Below, piece after piece: positions 28,601 through 40,307 of a stretch of 64,000 nt of DNA. Each line of letters begins with the position of its first letter. Within the stretch, counting starts at the first letter, position 1. A program made the translations under genes and the position numbers. The notes beneath the pieces were generated by a model. The model saw only the letters and a list, made by a program, of their open reading frames with translations. It did not search any database and was not told the DNA's origin. The stretch is from Manihot esculenta (lineage: Eukaryota; Streptophyta; Magnoliopsida; Malpighiales; Euphorbiaceae): the NCBI RefSeq assembly GCF_001659605.2, contig NC_035168.2, forward strand, positions 2,846,058-2,910,057. Reading direction: 5' to 3'.

Positions 28601-30660
28601 TCTAGCTCTCTCACATGAGCTAGATAACCCTGACAACCCCTCCTGAGCAGCCTACGAGCCTGTAGGGCTGATATCAAACCTCTAGGTGTACTCCCCCTGT
28701 CTCCTCTAAAGACAACCTCTGACCCATCCTGACATCTGAACTTAACTACCTTGTCTCTGCAATCCAAGGTAGCACCATGGGTAGATAGCCAATCCATCCC
28801 TAGAATGACGTCAAAATCTGTCAAGTCTAGAACCACTAGGTTGGCGGATAGGCATCTTCCCTCTATGAAAACTGGACTGTACTGGCAGACTGACTCTGCC
28901 ACTGACGGGTCACACTTGGGTCCACTGACCCATAGGGGACACTCTAACCCAGAGACCATCAAACCCAACCTCTCGACCGCTCTCGGAGAAACAAAAGAAT
29001 GGGATGCACCCGGGTCCATTAAGGCATAAACATCTGAACAACCAATGATGATATTACCTGACACCACGGTGTTGGATGCATTCGCCTCTTGCTGCATCAT
29101 CGTGAAGATCCGTGCTGGAGCTGACGGACCTTCCCCTCTGTAACCTGTTGAAGAAGAGGCTGACCCTCTCCCTCGGCCTCTGCCACTGGCCTGTGTCGCG
29201 ACTGAAGCTGCTGGCTGTGCCACACTACCTGAAGCTGTCTGCTGGGGCTGTGCCGTAGGAACTGCTCTCGGACACTCCCAAGACATGTGTCCCTCTTGCC
29301 CACACCTGTAGCAGGCTGTCGTCCCAAACCGGCATACCCCCCGGTGTAGCTTACCACACCTCGTACAAACTGCGTTATCAGCACCAGAGCTTGAGCCACC
29401 TCCTAATCCCAGACCTGATTTGATCTTGCTCCAGAACTTATTCTTCTTTGTCTTCCTGGTGGTATTATTCCACCTCTTACTGCCTGAACTCAAGGATGAA
29501 GGGTCAATCCTTCCCCCACCTGGGGTCTTGGAACCAGAAGGTTGTGCCACTGACTGCTTGACTTTTCCCTCTATTACGGCACTAGCCTCCATTCTTCTGG
29601 CCATGTCTATAATGGCATGGAAACTTTCTCTATCAGCTGACTGAATCAAAGAGGAATACCTGGAATTGAGCCTCATGATATACCTCCTCGACTTCTTCGG
29701 ATCCGTGTCCAGATGTTGCCCAGCAAACGGCAACAACTCTAAGAATCTATCGGTGTACTCATCGACACCCATCTCATCTGTCTGCTTCAGCTGTTCAAAC
29801 TCAATCATCTTCAGCTCCCTGGAACTGTCAGGGAAAGCCCATTCTGCGAACTCATTTGCAAACTCCTCCCATGACAGACTGTCCACCCTTGGTTTCACAT
29901 AGTTCTTGAACCACTCTCGTGCCTTCTTGCATTTCAGAGTGAAACCAGCCATCTGAATGGCTCTACTGTCATCCGCCCCTATCTCATCTGTAATTGTTTT
30001 GAACTTCTCCAGGTACACAAACGGATCATCACCTGTATCAAACTGGGGAGCACCCAACTTTATGTAGTCAGTCATCTTGACTTTGCTCCCTCCAGATGAG
30101 CTAGGCTGAGGTCTTAGGGTTTCTGGAACTGTGGGTTCTGCTGGTGGTGGTGGTGCAACATCCCCTGGGATAGGGTTTGTTGTGCCTGGATAGGAGGGTT
30201 GAGGTGGGTACATAGGGTATTGTGGATACTGTGGGTGGAAAGGTGGGTATGGCATGTGAGAAGGGTAAGGATTAAAACTGGGGTAATCCGATGTACCTCC
30301 CATCGAATACCCGGGGTATGGTGAAAAAGGTGGGTACTGGGGTGGTGGAACAAACCCCGAGGCCTGAGTGCCTCCCTGAGACTCACCCATGCCTTCTTCT
30401 GGCATGCTCACACCAAGATTACCATCCCTCCTCTGATCCACATCCATCTCTTCTCCCACATCCACTGACTTGCCTCCTTGAACCGTTCCTCTTACTGATC
30501 TGTTTCTACCCAGATCCAGAGACCTTCTAGGGTCTCCCACTGCTCTGTCCCTGTTGGACCTACTTGACATTGCCCTTGGCAATGCTGGAGGACGGGCGCT
30601 CGTGCCCTCATCCTCCGGTGGTACTCTAGTCAATCTAGCCGATCGACGAGTTCCGCGCAT
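25672..30660 (-). pseudogene. Element B gag-pol polyprotein, two in-frame stops
   Basis: Minus-strand frame of 1663 codons from the ATG at 30660 ([10 protein letters not shown], also present in elements C and D) to TAA at 25672. Order: Pro-rich N-terminus, gag core, zinc knuckle [14 protein letters not shown], protease with [10 protein letters not shown], reverse transcriptase with FIDDILVYS (about residue 880), RNase H with FCDAS (about 1030), HHCC zinc finger and integrase core with IVSDRG and [11 protein letters not shown], and a C-terminal chromodomain-like segment ([16 protein letters not shown] in relatives). Breaks: TGA in place of the Trp codon after FTSRF (about 26490) and TAA in place of a Gln codon at about 25840, just before the chromodomain. 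The rest is open. Such proteins form particles, copy the RNA and integrate it; the chromodomain is thought to steer integration to heterochromatin. Confidence 0.9.
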
Positions 30661-30893
30661 TCTGTTTACTGAAAAACAGCACAGATAACAAAACATTAGC
30701 ATCAAATGGTTCATGTGGAAACACATGAACCCACATCATATACACATTATATTCATAGCATATCTCATGGCATACATACTTTCATTCTAGACAGGACTCT
30801 ACATCCTATCCTAGTGGACATGATTTCCTATTGTGCTTGACTTTCTATAACATCTATGAGCCCGACACTCTAGGTCCGACCATATGAACCTAG

Positions 30894-30905
30894 GGCTCTG
30901 ATACC
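30894..30905 (-). promoter_or_regulatory. Element B primer-binding site, tRNA-iMet type
   Basis: On the minus strand TGGTATCAGAGC follows the 5' LTR end after three bases. It matches the 3' end of initiator tRNA-Met, the usual primer of this lineage. Confidence 0.8.
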
Positions 30906-30909
30906 ACTC

Positions 30910-33345
30910 AGTAACGACCCGGAAACCGGACCGCTACCGGCGCTAGGATTCAGGTCGGCTTAAGGCCGCCAGAACCCGTAGCAAGCCAAACATACATCCT
31001 GTGAACCTGTTTAATCCCATACATGGTCAACAACATACATAAAAATTTAAAACTTTTCTTTCATTCATACATTTCATTGCCAAGCCTAGCCTGTGCATGC
31101 ACAAACATAACATAAACCTCTCATTGGAGTCCTCGTCAAATACTCCAATGTGGTAACATAACATAACATAGGCTTGGGTTACATAGGCATCATAAAAACA
31201 TTATATCTCATACAAGACCATGTGTACAGGGAATACAAAAGACTCTAGTCAAGCACACTATTAAACTTTCATTACATTACATATCATACTTTTACATTAC
31301 AAACAAACCATGTCCACAGCTAAGCTATTACATAAACTTCTCTTACTCTGCTGACTTCTCTATCTACTCTGCACCTGCAAGACTGGGGTTAGGGGAGAGG
31401 GGGTGAGCTATAAAGCCCAATGAGCAGAAACTAAAAACATTGATTTTATTATTTCCTTTATTCTTATTCATTATTTATTATTCATTTTATTTTATTATTC
31501 TTTTTATTATCATTATTATTATTATTTATTTTATTTTATTTCCACATATTATTTAACTTTTTTTGTTTTTATGCTTTCATGAAATGCAACACATCACAGC
31601 TAATCACATAAAGGATGGTATTGTCACCATTAGTCCTCTTCCTTTCCAAAGTGCCGGGACGTAGAATGGGTCAACCGGTCTTTCTCTTACATAATACATC
31701 ATAACATAACATTCTAATATGCCGGGACGTAGAATGGGTCAACCGGTCTTTCTCTTTCTTTGTGCCAGGGACGTAGAATGGGTACAACCTGGACTTTCAT
31801 ACATAACATGCCATATCTCATCATAACATATCGAGGACTATGGATCATCCAATCAACCATCCACATCAACATCAATTTATGCAATGCAGCATATTCGTGA
31901 ATTCTAATGCAAACATCCTGAAATATTGCATGGCATTAGTGATGCATGGGCAATGCTTTATGATTCATTCATTTATTTATTTACTTTACTTTACTTTAAA
32001 ACTTAAGGGGTTGTTCCACTCACCTGACGACTGAAGCTTTAACAACTCAAAGGTAGCTATCTCACTGCCGGGGGTCTCGGTTCCTCGGGTCCGAACCTAC
32101 ACAGGTGGACTTAAATGAGGTACCAAACAAACATAAACAAGACTCTAAACATACCCCCAAAAACCTCCTAAAAACACCTCAAAACACCCCTAGAAAACAT
32201 GCAAGAAAAGGCTGGACAGGGCACTTTCGGCGGCACCTTCGGCGGCCGGAAGTCCCTCCAGAGCCGAAAGTCAGGCAGGTTCGGCGGCACCTTCGGCGGC
32301 CGAAACTCCCAGACAGAGACGAAACTCATGCATGTTCGCCGGCATCTTCGGCGGTCGAAAGTCTCGGACAGAGCCGAAACTCCAACTTTCGGGGGCAAGC
32401 TTCGGCAGCCTAAAGCTGCCTCTCAAGCCATGTTCGGCGGCCGAAACTCCCTTCGGCTGCCGAACCTGGTTTCTGCCAAAGGGCAGAAACTTGGCTCCTC
32501 TTGCCTCCAAGTTTCCCAAACTTCCTAATCATGCATAAAACTCTTCTACAACACTCATACACAAGCATACAAGCTCCTAGGGGCCTCAAACTAACTTAAA
32601 CCCCAACTACAACACACAAGCAAGCCACATTGCTCAAGAACATACATCAAACCCATAAACTCAACTTAAAGCCTATCATGCATTTCTACCCCTTAGATCT
32701 ACTTAAAACTTACTTAAAATATGCTAAAGGCTTAAGATCGACTCTTACCTCTTGAAGATCGAGAGAGAGACGACCTAGACTTGGAGATCCACGAAAATGA
32801 GCTCTTGAGTTCCCAAAGCTCCAAAACTTGTTTCAAAAGTTCAAAACCTTCAATGCAAGCTTAAAACTCAAGAAAAAAGGTGGGGATTTGAAGGAAGAAC
32901 ACTGGATTGGGAAGAGGGAGGTCGGAAGCTAGCTGTGGCCGAAAATGGGAGAAAGCTCGCCCATTTCAGCTAAGTGCCCCTTTTATAGTGGCTGGCCAGA
33001 CCACGTTCGGGGGCCGAAAGTGCCTCCGCACGCATGCCATGTTCGGCGGCCGAACTTGACTTTCGGCGGCCGAACCTGAACTTCCCTCACTCATGCTTTC
33101 GGGGGCCTAACGTGCCTCCAAAAACGCATGCATGTTCGGCGGCCAAACTTGACTTTCGGCGGCCGAACCTGGGTTTTCCTCCAAAGACTTTTCATGCAAA
33201 AACTCATTTAATTTTCATACTTAAAACCATGAAATGCTTTAAAACATTTTATGAAAACATGTTTCTACCCTACTAGAGGCTTCCGACATCCGAGATTCCA
33301 CCGGACGGTAGGAATTCCGATACCAGAGTCTAGCCGGGTATTACA
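30910..33345 (-). repeat. Element B 5' LTR
   Basis: 2436 bp, almost identical to 23134-25564. Exact TTCGGCGGCCGAA palindromes are at 32292, 32433, 33042, 33062 and 33155. The triplicated stem-loop is at 31654-31792. A TATA box (minus strand TATAAAAG) is at 32980-32987. The U3 region before the TATA box is therefore only about 360 bp, and the rest is a very long R-U5 leader. Confidence 0.9.
32980..32987 (-). promoter_or_regulatory. TATA box of element B 5' LTR
   Basis: The minus strand reads TATAAAAG, and elements C and D have TATAAA(A) at the corresponding place. In sense orientation one cluster of TTCGGCCGCCGAA palindromes lies directly upstream. Confidence 0.6.
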
Positions 33346-34428
33346 ACGTCCTTGGCAACTTGTAGCATCGAACAACTGTTGACTGCATTAAGACTTAGAG
33401 AAACCCAATTTTATCCTTGCCAACCGCGTGGTCAAGTTTAGATTATGCAATTTGATTAAATGTGTATTTGAACAACCTAAGCAATTACGGACCTAAATCA
33501 TTCAAACAATATTACTTAAGCAATTTAAAAGCAATGGGCCCTTATTGATTCTAAAAGCAAAGTAATAATTATGGAAAGCTCAAATTGCATAAATATTGAT
33601 AATAAATAGAAGTTTAACAATGGAGATTTAAATCTCCCAATTCATCACAAAATCTGAAATTCACCAACTTCAACTAGAAAGGAAAGTGTTTAGCCACTCA
33701 TGGTGGATAAAATCACAAAAGAAAAAAAAAGAAAGAAGAGATTGCTGCGTTTCTGGAGAGTTTCTGAAGCTGAGAGATGATCAGAAGATCCCCCTGCTGG
33801 TTTAGAGACTCTCCTTTTATAGTTGAAGAATTCCATCCATCTAGGGTTTCAAAATCCCTTTTTGATTTGGTGTTTGACTCTTCTTTTGATGTTGAATTTA
33901 ATTGCAATTGGAATTTCTTGGATGAGAAGCTCTTTCGTGGCTCTTGGTTTTATGTTGGTAGTGATTGGGTTGGAATTGGACTTCTGAAAATTCAGATTTC
34001 TGTTTTCTGCCCAATTTCCCACTCTTCTGTCAGTTTCTGCTGTCAAAGTGATTTGCCCGGTGATTTGAGTGTTTTGGGCAAATCACTGATCCAATCACTT
34101 TTCTGTGAGTCAGTCCAGTTTTTTGCTCTCTGTCTTCTGCGAGTGATTTGGCCAGTGTCTTCGAGTGTCTTGGGCAAATCACTTGCCCATATCACTTCTG
34201 CCTGTTGCCTCCAGGTTTCTGCTGTCAAAGTGATTTGCCCGGTGATTTGAGTGTTTTGGGCAAATCACTGACCCAATCACTTTTCTGTCAATTTTCTGCA
34301 CTTTTTCTCCAATTTTCCAATTTCTTCCTTTTCTGTAAAAACAAGATAAAAATCATAAATTAAACTAAAAAATGTGTAAATAAACAATAATAATTATGAT
34401 AAAAATGTGGCTAAATTATGCTTGATCA
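33346..34428 (-). repeat. Element A 5' LTR, second part
   Basis: Resumes the LTR after element B, with the duplicated ACGTC at 33346-33350, and ends GCTTGATCA. It carries the same two 39-bp palindromic blocks as the other LTR (34048-34086 and 34230-34268). Confidence 0.9.
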
Positions 34429-34433
34429 CCCGG
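34429..34433. repeat. Target-site duplication of element A (right copy, CCCGG)
   Basis: Identical to 17416-17420 and directly follows the LTR end. Confidence 0.85.
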
Positions 34434-34702
34434 TCTAAACTAACTCGATCCAAAATGGTTAACCCAAATTATTTAGTAATTTCATACTAATTATTATATA
34501 CAATTCGAATTTTCAGTACTTCGCCGATGTGGGATGTATTCCCACGTTAAGCAAGCAGCCGACTATTACAATCATAATATAGGATTCACTTCGTAAGAAC
34601 TGCACATACACTAGGCATACTTAATAATTTGCCATAAATGGAAGTGAGTGCTCTGAAAAGATTTTAGTCTAGATAGGATAATGCTTGATTTCACGGACGA
34701 GT

Positions 34703-35656
34703 AGAATTTGTAATTTTTTTTTTTAAAGCAAAACTACTGATTGTATTAATAAAATTCTATCAAATAAAGAGAGATATCATTCCAAATAGAGAGACGATTA
34801 TGCCTGATAGATTCTCTAGGCAAAATATGAGCAGTTAGAGTAGCATTACGATGAACTCATCTAACAGAAATATCAGTTTTAGAGCCTAACAAAAATTTAC
34901 AATCATTCAAAATCAAATCACTGCATAAGATAATTTGGCAAAAATGCTCATCAAGTGCCTGTCTCCTGAACAAAGTCACGGAAGAGAGTTTCTATGAGAT
35001 AAAACTCGAATAAGGTTTCAAGACTGACGTCATCGTTGTGATTCCGGAAACCCATAACAACTAGTAAACTTCCATTGAACATTACCTTCCGAAACAACTG
35101 AATCAATAAAATTTGAAGAAAAGCCAACTACAAAAACAGACCCATGACTCTTTCACATTAACGAAAGATTTCCTCCCAATCCTTGTCTATTAACCGAGAA
35201 ACAACCATCAAAATGTAAAAAATTACGAAAAAATTCCATACGAGAACTAAGAGCTTTTGTTTCCATCAAAAATAAAATATTCGACTTGTAACTAGGAACA
35301 AAATCCTTCAATACAATAATTGTCCGAGGATTACCACCATAAATCTATCAAAGAGGTCTGCATATTCTAAAAATTGATTGGATTGTATGTGAGAAACATC
35401 CCCACCATACAGAAATCACAAGTGATGATCGGAATATCTCTGAAACTTTTAATAGAGACAACAACATCTTCTTCTTCTTCGTCGATAGTCAATTAACGCA
35501 GATCGTCTTTCATGGGGAAGGGAAAGAAGAAGTTAGGTTTAAGGAAGAGGAAAAGGCGAGACTATCGAGTCATAAAAGGACACCGGAGGAAAACTTGAGT
35601 AGAAAGTTTAATGCATAGTGAATAAACTATTATAATTGAGCAGAATTTGTAATTTT
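34703..35656 (-). mobile_element. LINE (L1-type) copy with internal deletion
   Basis: The 15-base string AGAATTTGTAATTTT occurs at 34703-34717 and 35642-35656, the expected target-site duplication. A T-run at 34714-34724 is the poly(A) tail on the minus strand. Between them the minus strand encodes part of the APE-type endonuclease (GNPRT-like, LFLMETKALSSRMEF, GCFSVNRQGLGGNLSL, about 35345-34990). It then jumps to the C-terminal RNase H-like tail (DLILNDCKFLL, then VHRNATLTAHILPRESI, about 34945-34745). The reverse transcriptase is missing. Several Trp codons have become TGA, a common decay pattern in methylated repeats. Confidence 0.75.
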
Positions 35657-37384
35657 GAAGTAGTTATACGTGGGAATTTATCTTCTATTTTTGGAATGAA
35701 TGATTTTGTAATAAAAATAATTTAAATGAATTTTTTATAAAATTACACATAAATTTGTTTTCATGCATTCCCAATCCCCATTTAAAAAAAAATAATAATA
35801 ATTTTCAGTTCAAAAATTTTTTAGGTTGAAAAAAAATTGATTTCCTTTATTCTAAAACAAGAGAATTATAAAAAAAAATAATTAAATTGAATTATTGTAA
35901 AACTTTTTTATTTTAAATAGAGGATTAATGATTATACTCGTAAAAAGCTGAAATGCAAGTACAATATATTTATAATCCGATCATGCTTAAATCATATTAA
36001 AAGAATGGAGGATAGTCATATGAATAAAATTGGATTACTCAGTTGAGTTGGTCCAAGGCATCAGTTTTCAATTCTGATTTTTCAAAACTGAATTTTCTTT
36101 TTTTTTGTTTTTTTTTCATATTACAATTTCACATTTGGTATGAATAATTTTAACAAAAAAAATTTTAATAAATTTTAATAAAATTATTTATAATTTTATG
36201 TTTATAAATAACAAAAAATTTTCGAGTTAAAAAATTTAAATTTTTTATTTTTAATAAAAATTTATAAAAAAAAGTAAATCAAATAAATTTTTATGAAATT
36301 TGTGATTTCAAATGGAAGGTAAAATACTCTCTTATGATTTTAAATGCTAAAATTTAATAGTAAAATGAATAAATAAATAAAATCAGATGGAAGGGCTAAA
36401 AAGAAAGAAATAAAAATCAAAATCGGCGGCTAACTGCATAAGAAAAAGACTCAATAATTTCCTCATTCATAATAAGCAAATTCATATATTATTTTTACGT
36501 ATTTATACTTGAAAGTAAGGATTTAAATTTAGTTTTAGCATAAATTATTAATGAATTAAAAACTTTAAACTGCACAATTTTATTTATTAAGAGTTGTAGT
36601 AAATTTGAAACACTATTTTATAAATTATTTCAAATTCAATTTTAGGTATGATACATTCTATATTTAATTATAAATTTTAAGATATACTTTAATTAGTGGA
36701 ATAAAATATATATTTTATCAAATTTAAATTTCATATTTCAAAATTTTCTATCCAAATTAACACGGATTGCTACATCATGAAAAGACATTCACCCAATTCA
36801 ATTTCAGGCATTTGAATAAAGTTAGAAAGAAAAAAAAAAAACTTCAATTTCATATAATTTTTCCGAAATGAAATTGCAATTTTTTACAAGGCCTTTACCA
36901 GGAAATTATTGACATGACCATGTTTTCAATTTTATCCAAATGGAAATAAAAAGAATTTGATGCGTGCAAAAATGACCAACTCGCCAAATAGTTTATTTGG
37001 ACAATTTCTAGAGCTGAAGAACACCTGAACAACAACAACCCAATTGCAAAATTGATCACAGCCACCACGTCTCCATTAACACATACCAGAATTCTTCGAT
37101 TAGGCTATTTGAATTGGCGAACAATGTCATCATCCATCGGCAGCCTGCATTTTCTGATTTTAAAGCAGCCGCCACAGTTTTCCAGCTCACGATGTGATAT
37201 GTCAACGTAGAAATATTACCATTCATGGATCTTCAAACCACACTTGCCTGAAGGATATAAACTCTGTTCCATAGTAAGTTTAAAAAGTACGTAGTGTTTA
37301 GGGTAAATAACTATTTATTGGTAAAATCGCCATTACAGATAGTATTACCCAACGGAGTCATAGAGAATAAGTTGTTCATTACCC
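35657..37384. other. AT-rich intergenic DNA upstream of the second SDR gene
   Basis: No coding sequence recognised. The last few hundred bases before 37385 are less AT-rich and presumably hold the promoter of the SDR gene. Confidence 0.5.
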
Positions 37385-37390
37385 TATAAA
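37385..37390 (+). promoter_or_regulatory. TATA box of the second SDR gene
   Basis: TATAAA (in CCCTATAAAAGG) lies 107 bp before the inferred start codon. This would place transcription start near 37415 and give a 5' leader of about 75 nt. Confidence 0.6.
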
Positions 37391-37491
37391 AGGTCTCGTC
37401 TACAATCAAGAAAGACATAATCGATTCACAAGCATAATACAATCTCTTCTTTTACGTAAAATAACATCGATCAACTTTGCAAAAAGAAAAG

Positions 37492-38441
37492 ATGAGTTCA
37501 AGCCATTCATCATCAACCTCCACCTCTAGAAGGTAAAAAAACATTATTAATTCTTATTTCTCAATATCCTTTTATCCATCACTTACCTCGTACTTTTCAC
37601 GTTTTCCTAAAGAAATCTTTGCAATAAACTGCCTTTTTGCAGGTTAGAAGGCAAGGTAGCACTGATAACTGGTGCAGCTAGTGGAATAGGTGAGAGCATC
37701 TCCAGAGTATTTGTCCAACAAGGAGCTAAAGTACTCATTGCAGATGTCCAAGACGAGCTTGGGCACGCCATCTGCCAAGAATTCAGCTCCGAAGAAACCA
37801 TCTCTTATGTCCACTGCGATGTAACTTCTGAGTCTGACGTTAAAAATGCTGTGGATACAGCAGTCTCCAGGTATGGGAAGCTCGATATCATGTTCAACAA
37901 TGCTGGAATTGGAGGTGGCCCAGAATCAGGAATATCTACTTCGAACAGTGAAAATTTTAAGTGGGTGTTTGATGTGAATGTGTTTGGTAGCTTCTTCGGA
38001 GCCAAACATGCCGCAAGAGTGATGATCCCAGCTAAGAAAGGTTGCATACTCTTCACTTCAAGTCTAGTTTCTGTATGTTTCACAGATACTGCATCAAATG
38101 CATATACAGCTTCGAAACATGCAGTGGTAGGGCTTGCCAAGAACTTAGCTGTGGAGTTGGGGCAATATGGAATAAGGGTTAACAGTATTTCACCTGCTGG
38201 CGTTGTAACTCCATCGCTCACAAAACATTTGAATTTGGGGAAGAAAGAGGCTGAAGATTTATTTTCTTCAGCAGGAAATTTGAAAGGAGTGGTTTTGGAA
38301 CCGGAAGATGTAGCAAATGCAGCCTTGTATCTAGCAAGTGACGAATCCAAGTACGTGAGTGGAATCAACTTGGTGGTTGACGGAGGCTACAGTCTCACCA
38401 ATCCCTCTCTTCCCAATGCTCTCAAAAGCCTATCTTCTTAA
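37492..38441 (+). CDS. Short-chain dehydrogenase/reductase, secoisolariciresinol dehydrogenase-like (2 exons)
   Basis: Inferred structure: exon 1 37492-37532, intron 37533-37642 (GT-AG, 110 bp), exon 2 37643-38441, giving 279 aa. Exon 1 encodes a short Ser/Thr-rich leader ending in Arg, and the next Arg codon is split by the intron exactly as in the gene at 15.6 kb. Motifs: TGAASGIG (23-30), Asp48 (NAD preference), NNAG (99-102), Asn126, Ser154, Tyr168 and Lys172 (YTASK), and C-terminal [19 protein letters not shown]. The Ser-to-Tyr spacing is one residue longer than in the neighbour. It is clearly a paralogue of the 15.6-kb gene, diverged over the whole length, so the duplication is not recent. 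Candidate substrates are alcohols of specialised metabolism (lignans, diterpenoids) or ABA-type intermediates. AATAAA at about 38529 could serve polyadenylation. Confidence 0.9.
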
Positions 38442-38772
38442 GATTGCAGCTTTTGCATCTTTGCCATTATAATATGATAACGGTGATCGAGATTACAAGC
38501 TTTTTCTTTCTTTCAATGGCCACTTAGTAAATAAATTCTTGTAGTTTTAATGGGCATTTACATTCTCTGTTTAAACGTATTGTTTAGTAATTTATTATTT
38601 GCGAGTATTGGTGTGTACTGTAATAAAAAAAAATCCAATAAAAGAAAATTTCCTATTGTTAATTACATGCTTCCCTATAGTTGAGCTTTTTTTCATATCA
38701 TACATAATTTAAAAACTTATTATCACATCATGTAAGTTCCGAAAATATTTTTGAATTCTGCCGAACAAGTAT
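38442..38772. other. 3' flank of the second SDR gene
   Basis: AT-rich, with polyadenylation-like AATAAA strings (near 38529 and 38636). No other feature seen. Confidence 0.5.
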
Positions 38773-38826
38773 GTTCGACATTCATAGTGCCGAACAAAGC
38801 GTAGTTCGACACTATGAATGTCGAAC
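38773..38826. repeat. Strong hairpin: 23-bp arms, 8-base loop
   Basis: The arm 38773-38795 and the arm 38804-38826 are reverse complements with a single mismatch, around the loop AAAGCGTA. No terminal repeats or target duplications of a MITE were found around it. It may be a small foldback element or a by-product of a larger repeat. Confidence 0.8.
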
Positions 38827-38883
38827 TGCATATTTTGGTGCAAGCTGGACATCCAAACATGGTCAGCTTGCATGCATAACCAC

Positions 38884-38902
38884 ATGCATGAGTCTCATGC
38901 AT
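38884..38902. repeat. 19-bp perfect palindrome ATGCATGAG-T-CTCATGCAT
   Basis: A perfect odd palindrome about 60 bp from the 23-bp hairpin. It includes an RY-type CATGCATG box (38883-38890). Function unknown. Confidence 0.7.
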
Positions 38903-38915
38903 AATAATCAAGCCT

Positions 38916-39715
38916 TCATATAGAAAAATTAGAGATTAAGATCACACCTAGTAAACATGCATAATTAAAAGCGTAAGCAGATTTAATGGTGAACCTCCCA
39001 GAGCTAGAGACCTTCCAATACAACTTATCTCGGTCACCACTGTTGAGTGCAAAACTAATAGTGGACAGGTGTAATAGCAACACAGCTAGAAGGAACTGCT
39101 CCATTTGGCTCCATCGCCATCCTGTATCAACACTACAGTATTGAGCAAGCGAGTCTGACAGCAAACATGGTTGGACTTGAACTCTAGTACAATCAATGAG
39201 TTTACTGCCATTCAGTAACCAGTTGTCATTCCAAAAATTGATGGACTCTCCATTCCCAACCGACCAGCCCAAGCAATCTCTAAGGTCAGCCCAAACTGCA
39301 TTTACCTCGTCCACACGTTAGAGCACCGCACTTTCCTTGCCTGTGTCGAAATGAAATTTCCCACAATGTTATATTTGGATCACAGAACTTGTGCCCAAAG
39401 GTCTTAATTATTATTAACAATTCCCAAGCAACTTTCAATATAAAAGACTTATTCACAAGGTATGCACCATGGAATCCAAGACCTCCCATATCCTTAGGAA
39501 GAGTAATCCTAAGCCGATTCCAGAGAACAAGAGCGACCTTTCTTTTGCGCTTCTCCAGATAAAGCTTCTTCACATCTTGTCAATCTCATCACAAATAGCA
39601 GAAGGCATATAGGTAACTTCCATGGCATACATGGATATGGTCGAAAGAAACGATTGAGCATACGTAATACGCCTTGCAAGAGAAATTTCCTAGAACCTCA
39701 ACTCAAGAGCTTTTA
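38916..39715 (-). pseudogene. LINE reverse-transcriptase C-terminal fragment
   Basis: Minus-strand frames, shifted relative to one another, match the region after the plant LINE polymerase domain. From about 39700 leftwards: RRITYAQSFLSTI..., then WNRLRITLPKDMGGLGFHGA with NKSFILKVAWELL, then WSVGNGESINFWNDNWLL and DKLYWKVSSSGRFTIKSAY (zf-RVT-type region). At least two frameshifts (near 39573 and 39300) and an in-frame stop break it. There is no endonuclease, no RNase H tail and no poly(A), so both ends are lost. Its different domain content shows it is a separate copy from the LINE at 34.7 kb. Confidence 0.75.
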
Positions 39716-39857
39716 ATGAATTTTGTCTTAGTGAAAGCACTTCTTCGTGATTCAGTCATGGATGAAGATGATTGTACCCTACGGTCAATCTAATATTGAT
39801 TGTATTTTGATATTATTTTTCATATATTTTAAATATTTAAATATATTATATAAATAT

Positions 39858-39961
39858 CGTTATTTATTTTTAATATTAATTTAATTAAATTTTGAATAAA
39901 AATAAAGTCCGTTATTTATTTTTAGTGTTAATTTAATTAAATTTCGAATAAAAATAAAGTT
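39858..39961. repeat. 52-bp tandem duplication
   Basis: Two adjacent AT-rich copies, starting CGTTATTTATTTTTA at 39858 and 39910, differ at a few bases. Local duplication, no coding potential. Confidence 0.7.
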
Positions 39962-40307
39962 TACGAGACTATATTATTGTGGAGATAAAATTATAATGTG
40001 GTTATAATTATAAAATTCTTATTACATTTAAGTAATGTCTCTAAATATTTCTTATCGATATTCTTATCATAATTGCACAATTATTAAACCTGTTGAGACT
40101 GATACATATTATATTCTTTCCTTTTAGAGAAAACAACTGATTTCATAGGTGGAGATATGTTAAATATCTATAACTAGTATATAAATGTTTATTTTATGAA
40201 TAAGTGCACTAAAATCCGCCTCAGAAATTTATATGAAAAATATTATATGTCTGTTGATTACTTAAATAAAAGTTGTGTAAATGATTCTTTAATTTGAAAT
40301 TAATAAA

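Larger units (their letters stand above)
23134..33345 (-). mobile_element. Element B: chromodomain Ty3/gypsy (Tekay/Del-like), complete but mutated
   Basis: 10.2 kb with two LTRs of 2431 and 2436 bp that differ at only about 15-20 places by eye, a full gag-pol, an initiator-tRNA-Met-type primer site (minus strand TGGTATCAGAGC, about 30894-30905) and a 5-bp duplication. The high LTR identity means recent insertion. Two nonsense codons in pol make this copy unable to encode its own complete polyprotein. The LTR outer bases on the element strand are TG...CT rather than TG...CA. Confidence 0.9.
17421..34428 (-). mobile_element. Element A: Athila/Tat-like Ty3/gypsy retrotransposon, non-autonomous, interrupted by element B
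   Basis: Two matching LTRs (17421-18926, and 22707-23133 continued at 33351-34428) start TGATAAGCGG and end GCTTGATCA, and they are flanked by CCCGG duplications. The primer-binding site and the coding frame both read on the minus strand. Without the 10.2-kb insertion of element B it would be about 6.8 kb. The reverse transcriptase is cut off shortly after its start, and RNase H and integrase are absent, so it must have moved with enzymes supplied by another element. The LTR copies show only scattered differences, so insertion was fairly recent but earlier than element B, which sits inside it. Confidence 0.85.
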
